DNA from: Cephalopachus bancanus
Taxonomy: Eukaryota; Chordata; Mammalia; Primates; Tarsiidae
Length of the DNA: 64,000 nt
Assembly (NCBI GenBank): GCA_027257055.1
Contig: JAPVLO010000115.1
Location: 2,480,001-2,544,000 of the forward strand
Direction of reading: 5' to 3'
A model generated the notes under the pieces. That model was not told the DNA's origin. It saw only the letters and a list, made by a program, of their open reading frames with translations, and ran no database searches. The position numbers and the translations under genes are program-made. The first letter of the stretch is position 1. Every line of letters starts with the position of its first letter. Shown piece by piece: positions 59,061-64,000 of this stretch.

Positions 59061-60395
59061 TTTCTGCAATCACAGAAATTTGTAGTTGACTCTTTTTGTC
59101 TTCTGTTTAACTGTAGCCCTCTCTGCATGTGACCATCAAGTTTTCTTGATCTCTTTCAATGACCACTTGGTGTGACACTTCTCTAACTTACTTTCCAACC
59201 CCTCATCCTTTGAGGCACATAAGCTGTTTCTCTTCTGATGTACAGCTCTATAGGAGGGTCAAAACCAGTTAGAAATATATTCTTCATTCACTCTAGATGC
59301 CTTGTCCAGTAATTAGCAGAATTTTGAGAAAATTCTAGATTGTCAATCCAAGATATTTAAGGCGTGGGCAGAAAAGAGAGAAGTCACAAGAAGACCAGGA
59401 AGTTGTAGTAAGAGAGATGGAAGAAAATCCAGGAGAATACAATATTCAGGAAGCCAAGTGAGAAGCATGACTGAGGAAGGAGGGATGCATTTGCTAGTAG
59501 ACATGTGTGCCCTGTAGAGCTAGGAGACAAGCTGCTTTGGAGAAGACTAAATGAACTAGAGATCATCACTCCTTCCAGCCTGGAGAATTCCAACATCAAT
59601 ACATACCATAGGAACCTATCTTCATTGCCTGCATTATAGCAGTGACACTGGGGTGGTTGAAAGAGCTTATAATAAGTTTTGCCATTAAAGATTGTGGCTC
59701 TATATGACCAGGCCATGTTCCGAAGCTCTGGTCCCCTCGCCTACCTTTCCTACCTTGGAGAGGTGAAAATCTCTCTCCCTCTCCCCCCCCCACTCCCATC
59801 TCTCTCTATCTATATCTCTATTTCATTTACCTTTAAAATAAAATATATTTTCCAATCTAAAAAAAAGGATTGTGTCTCTAGAGATGCTCATCGGAGGACT
59901 GTGTAATAACATGATTCATTCCCAGAAAGCCGCCAACAACTTAAAAGTCAGGAAGCCTCTCCCCAATTCATGTGATTTCTACAACTAAGAATAGGTCATT
60001 TCATGGAAGACTTTCTCTGCCTCAGTCTCCCAGAAAACCTGGCAGTATTTTTTTAAACTAATACCTCTGTATTAAAAATACAATTAATAGAATGAGACAT
60101 AAATGTCCAGTATAGATAGTTGCAAAATACATTTAAAATGCCAGATAGGAGATGAACTTGGGAGTATGTCACTTCTCTTTGGTGGCTTTGCCTCTCTGAA
60201 TGGTGCCTGTCACAGAGGTAGAGCTCAATAACATCTGTTAAGTGGGTGAATGAGCACCTGACCAGTGAGAGTAAGCTTGTGCCTTGAGGTGAGCATGGCA
60301 GGAGACAACACAGTGGACAGCAAGGTTCCAGGACTGCCTGTGGAGCTTTGGGCAACCTACTTGTACTTTAGTACATGAATTGCATCTATTAAGTG
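59061..60395. other. Intron sequence, nothing recognised apart from low complexity
   Basis: A CT-rich patch (ctctctccctctcccc) lies at about 59769-59820. No gene or named repeat is supported. Confidence 0.5.
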
Positions 60396-60397
60396 GG

Positions 60398-60505
60398 GAT
60401 AATTTTAGTAGCTATGTATTAGACCATTATGAAGATTAGTGTTTAGAAAGTGTTTACACAGGTCCTGGCACCTAGAAGGTATTCAATAATTATGGGTTAC
60501 TATAA
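60398..60505 (+). mobile_element. MIR SINE 3' half, sense
   Basis: 'ccattatgaagattagtgtt', 'agaaagtgtttacacaggtc' and 'ctagaaggtattcaataatt' match the MIR 3' half. Confidence 0.65.
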
Positions 60506-60664
60506 TTAGAGAAGAGAAAGAACTTTGTTAAGAAATTTTTGGACCTACTGATATCATCTTCCTGCTTGGAAAACAAATGAAACCAGAACATGTCTGGAGC
60601 CCAGTTTTGCTGCAAAGAACCTGGCATTGAGGGAGTGTTTGAATGTTAAGACTTGTGAGATCAT

Positions 60665-61455
60665 AGAAAGAGGGTCTTTCCCAACCTCACTTTCCCAACC
60701 TCACTAATCATCAAGGAGATGCAAATTAAAACTACACTGAGATACCACCTAACTCCAGTCAGAATGGCAATTATCAATAACTCAAAAAATAACAGATGCT
60801 GGAGAGGATGTGGTGAAAAGGGAACACTACTACACTGCTGGGAGTGTAAACTAGTGCAACCTCTGTGGAAAGGAGTGTGGCAATTCCTAAAAGTTCTAAA
60901 TATTGACCTCCCATATGACCCCGCAATCCCCCTACTGGGAATATACCCTGAAGAACTCAAATCACTCTATGAAAAAGATACCTGCACACAAATGTTTATC
61001 GCAGTATTGTTCACAATACCAAGAACCTGGAACCAACCATGCTATCCATCAAAAGAGGACTTAATTTTAAAATGTGGTATATATACATGATGGAATACTA
61101 TGCAGCCATGAAAAAGAACAAAATCATGAATTTCGCAGCAACCTGGATGGAACTAGACTCTATAATACTGAGTGATCTCTCACAGAAACAAAGATCTGAG
61201 TATCACATGTTCTCACTCATATAGTGGACCTTGAACATCTATCATAATACTATAAGAAAAGGATTGACAGTGGTGGAAACTATGGGGGGAGTAGGGAGAG
61301 GAAGGGAGGTGGGATTAACAGTAGTCAATATCTGTCTGGGGACGGGGAGACACCCCTTATCAACAAGGGTGCCTGAACGATGCACATTTGCATACCTAAC
61401 CCTTAACTGTACCCCACAATTTTATAACAAAATGTTTAAAAAAAAAGAAAGAGGG
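60665..61455 (+). mobile_element. 5'-truncated lemur L1, sense, with perfect 11-bp target duplication
   Basis: The repeat AGAAAGAGGGT is at 60665-60675 and 61445-61455. The body (60676-61444, 769 bp) contains the ORF2 C-terminus (open for 123 codons from 60719, including [12 protein letters not shown] and [15 protein letters not shown]), the lemur L1 3' UTR ending 'ttataacaaaatgttt' and an A9 tail. It is the same subfamily as the copies at 45152 and 53964. At the 5' junction a 14-base unit (ctttcccaacctca) is duplicated. Confidence 0.95.
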
Positions 61456-62245
61456 TTCTCCCTCCTGTGAGTTCACAGAACCCTCATGTCCTGGACCAAT
61501 GGTGGAGAGTTGGCCTGGAAGAACAGAGAGGCAGATGCAGGGCCCAGGGACAGTGTAAAGGAAGGTCTAGGGCCATAACCATTTAAGGAAAGGCATGTTC
61601 AAGTCTCACAGGACTTTTAAGGGGGAGCTGTTCTGAACACCATCTGAGGCAGGGATGGCAGGGAATTGCCTTTTAGCTGTCAAGCTTCATCTCCACAGCC
61701 TGTAGGGCATTGCCCAGGATGTGCCTACATGAAGCTACTCATTTCCCCTGAGGCTTCCTGGTGCTTCCCAGCCGGCTCCTCTGCCAGGGACCCTCCTTAA
61801 TTATTGGTGACCTTGTTCTCTGGGCTCCAGGCATCCCTGAGTGAAGAGAATTTTGCCTAAAAGAGGCTCAAGAACTCAGCCTCCTTACCCCATGAGACCC
61901 TGGGCTCTAAACACTCTTCTGACTGACATGTTAGAGGCAAAAGACCATGGGGTTCAGCTTGGATATAAAATGCTGAACCACCCTGTGGAAGCAAGGGGTC
62001 TAATTTCACTCACTAAAGGATTTAATTTCACACATTTCTTTTTTCATTAAGCATTCCTGCTGCTCAAGCCCTCGGGCCCATGTTACTTATACTTATGGCC
62101 TTGGAATAATTTAAATTAGTCTGGGTGAACTAATATTTAAATCTAGGAAGACTGATGCAGACATTTGACCATAAAGGGAGTAATTTACAATGCCCGAGAC
62201 ACTACTATATGGGTTAGAAAAGTCAGTTTTCTGTAAATAATTTGC
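61456..62245. other. Unique intron sequence, nothing recognised
   Basis: No gene or named repeat is supported. Confidence 0.5.
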
Positions 62246-62249
62246 ATTT

Positions 62250-62430
62250 CAGAGTCATAGAGCTTTTAGAGCTTGAAGTTACCCCAAGCCCAATTCATTT
62301 ATTTTACAAATACAGACTCTGAGGTCCACAGCAAATCAAGGGACTTGCCAAAGTCACACTGCTAGTAAGTAGCCAAGCCACAACTTGAACGCAGGGCTTC
62401 CTGAATTAAAGCCATTCACCCTACATTAGT
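62250..62430 (-). mobile_element. MIR SINE, antisense
   Basis: 'gggacttgccaaagtcacac', 'tgctagtaagtagccaagcc' and 'cttgaacgcagggcttcctg' match MIR on the - strand. Confidence 0.88.
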
Positions 62431-62878
62431 GTGTGATTCTCTTAGTACACAGCTAAAAGCAGCTACACAAAGACATTGGAAACTTTAAGTTGGGGGTAGA
62501 GAAAAGCTACAAACATTATTTTTTCCATTCAGTAATGATTTTTCTGATAACATTTTTAAAATACCTACTGAACAGGCACAGATGAAAGTACATTTCAATG
62601 TCAAAAAAATTATTACTTCACTGAATTACCACACAGATTTTGATAGGGTATGCTTGAAATGTGACTTTTCAAAAAGGGAAAGGGATGTTGTAAACAGACC
62701 TGCAATGTTTTTGAATATTTACTGTGGTGGAGTCTCCAGTTTGACACAGATATGCAGGTAGATCCTCACCAAAGCCATGACTCTTCTTTAAACAACTGCT
62801 CTCAAATTACTTTTCTCCTTAGAAAAACATTTCAGTTCCTTTTATTTGGTGAATCATTTGCACTAGAAAGAAAAAATT
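62431..62878. other. Unique intron sequence, nothing recognised
   Basis: No gene or named repeat is supported. Confidence 0.5.
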
Positions 62879-62879
62879 C

Positions 62880-63234
62880 TTTGTTGTTGTTGTTGTTTGG
62901 TTGGTTGGTTGTTTTTTTTTTTTTTGTTTTTTTTTTTTTTAAGTAGGTGGGTCTCACTTAGTTGCCCAGGCTGGAGTTCAGTCACATCATCTCGATTCAC
63001 TACAGTCTCAACCTCCTGGACACAGAGAGACTATTCCACCTCAGCCTCCTGAATAGCTGTGACTCAGTGACAGGCACAAGCCACCATGCCCAGCTAATTT
63101 TTTTTTAATGTTTTGAAGCGATGAGGTCTTGCTATATTGTCTAGGTTGGTCTTGAACTCCTGGGCTCAAGCAATCCTCTTACCTCAGCCTCCCAAAGTGC
63201 TGGGATTACAAGCATCAGTCACCATGCCCAGCTG
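62880..63234 (-). mobile_element. Old Alu (AluJ-like), antisense, with expanded (GTT)n/(GGTT)n tail
   Basis: The body is about 62942-63234: 'gttgcccaggctggagttca', 'tcaacctcctgg', 'ccaaagtgctgggattacaa'. The A-tail region (62880-62941, read on +) has become GTT and GGTT units followed by T-runs. It has the ancestral linker ('gggctcaagcaatcctctta') and not the lemur-type one, so it probably predates the lemur Alu radiation. Confidence 0.9.
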
Positions 63235-63530
63235 CTTTTGGATTAAAACATTCCCTAGACAGAATTCCAGAGGAATGAAGGTGATCAGCTCATCACTCAA
63301 ATGTGCCTAGATGTGGATCTGTGACCAAGATGGCTGTGCACTGGCCAGGGCAGAGCCCGCATGATTGTCTTCTCCCAGCATGATCTTTGACAGTCAGATC
63401 GCTGTATTATAATGTGGGTATTTGTGAGTGTGCTTGGGTTTGAGGTGGGGGGTAGGGAGAAGAAATGCAGGAACACAAGCAGATGGTTGGGGTAGAACTG
63501 TTGAGGACTGTTGGGTGAATGTGCTCTCCT
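63235..63530. other. Unique intron sequence, nothing recognised
   Basis: About 300 bp with a G-rich patch near 63440-63460; no recognised element. Confidence 0.5.
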
Positions 63531-63534
63531 AGCT

Positions 63535-63790
63535 TATAGGATGTTTGGAGATAGTGGAAGGCTGTGGGAAGGGATGACAGCTGAGCTATGGAGTCTGGAC
63601 TTTATCTTGGAATTATGAGGAATACACTGCAGGTGTCTGAAGAGGGAAGTGACATAATAGAACCTAGACATTGTAAGGTAAGAAGATAGAGCTGAAATTT
63701 GAAAGAGCAAGATGGATCTGAAAATCCACCAGAGGAGGATCTGTAGACCTGCAATGATCCCTGGTGACACCTGGAAGAGTCAGGGTGCAA
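63535..63790 (-). mobile_element. L2-like fragment, antisense
   Basis: 'tggaaggctgtgggaaggga', 'gagtctggactttatcttgg' and 'gggaagtgacataatagaac' resemble the L2 3' part on the - strand. Boundaries are uncertain, and the remaining 200 bp to the window end show nothing recognised. Confidence 0.5.
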
Positions 63791-64000
63791 GAGGGGGAGT
63801 ACTAGTTAGTGGTGGGACATAGTGAGGGTGGGAGGGATGGGAGGGTCAGCCTGGGAACTGTGATATTTATGTCACTGGCAGAACATCCACTAACAACAGT
63901 CTCTCTGCATCTTAGAAATGAGCTTTGAAGCTCTTATGGAAAAGTAGAAAGATTCATTTGTAAGACATTTACGAGATGAAGAACAAAGCTTCAGGGCTGC

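Noticed and set aside
60719..61090. 123-codon + strand frame with readable protein
   Set aside because: It is the C-terminal part of L1 ORF2 in a truncated L1 copy, without its start and without function.
43923..64000. Possible further TRPC7 exons in the last 20 kb
   Set aside because: No open frame in this interval carries the S2-S6, pore or TRP-box motifs expected for the next exons. All sizeable frames are explained by L1, Alu, L2 or chance.

Overview
The window is vertebrate nuclear DNA from a primate, almost certainly a strepsirrhine and most likely a lemur. It is an intron-rich stretch of one gene on the + strand, filled with mammalian interspersed repeats. The lemur call rests on the young Alu copies, which carry a lemur-type consensus (for example the 'ctctacaataaatcaaaaaat' and 'gtcgaggctgcggtgg' variants), and on an L1 subfamily whose 3' UTR differs from the human one. 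No loris-type tRNA-derived SINE was seen. The species is inferred, not proven.

The gene is TRPC7, which encodes a receptor-operated, diacylglycerol-activated, Ca2+-permeable cation channel. Three consecutive internal coding exons lie here on the + strand: 6447-6629 (61 codons), 34976-35140 (55 codons) and 43706-43922 (72 codons plus one base). They join in frame and cover the cytosolic linker after the ankyrin repeats, the pre-S1 region, S1, the first extracellular loop and the start of S2. The first two are phase 0 at both ends, so either or both can be skipped without a frameshift. The ankyrin-repeat exon(s) lie upstream of the window; the pore and C-terminal exons lie downstream. Everything else is intron: the end of the upstream intron (1-6446), a 28.3-kb intron (6630-34975), an 8.6-kb intron (35141-43705) and more than 20 kb of the next intron (43923-64000).

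Region by region: 1-6.4 kb holds a broken RPS4X processed pseudogene, an Alu, a long antisense L2 LINE and an unusual roughly 125-bp inverted repeat. The 28-kb intron holds old L2, MIR, L1M and hAT elements, four Alus, two intron-specific direct duplications, and an 82-bp poly(A)-tailed insertion with a perfect 18-bp target duplication. The 8.6-kb intron is mostly unique, with one Alu. The last intron contains a nested cluster: a near-full-length lemur L1 (45152-53416, - strand) interrupted by an Alu and by a 1,422-bp LTR-like element that has TG...CA ends, a 6-bp target duplication and open reading frames. Two further 5'-truncated L1 copies, each with an intact target duplication, follow at 54 kb and 61 kb.

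No tRNA, rRNA, CRISPR or bacterial-type feature is present. Apart from the TRPC7 exons, nearly all predicted open reading frames are chance or repeat-derived. The most interesting item is the 1.4-kb LTR-like element with coding potential inside the L1. Repeat family names and boundaries were judged by eye from remembered consensus sequences and should be confirmed with RepeatMasker.
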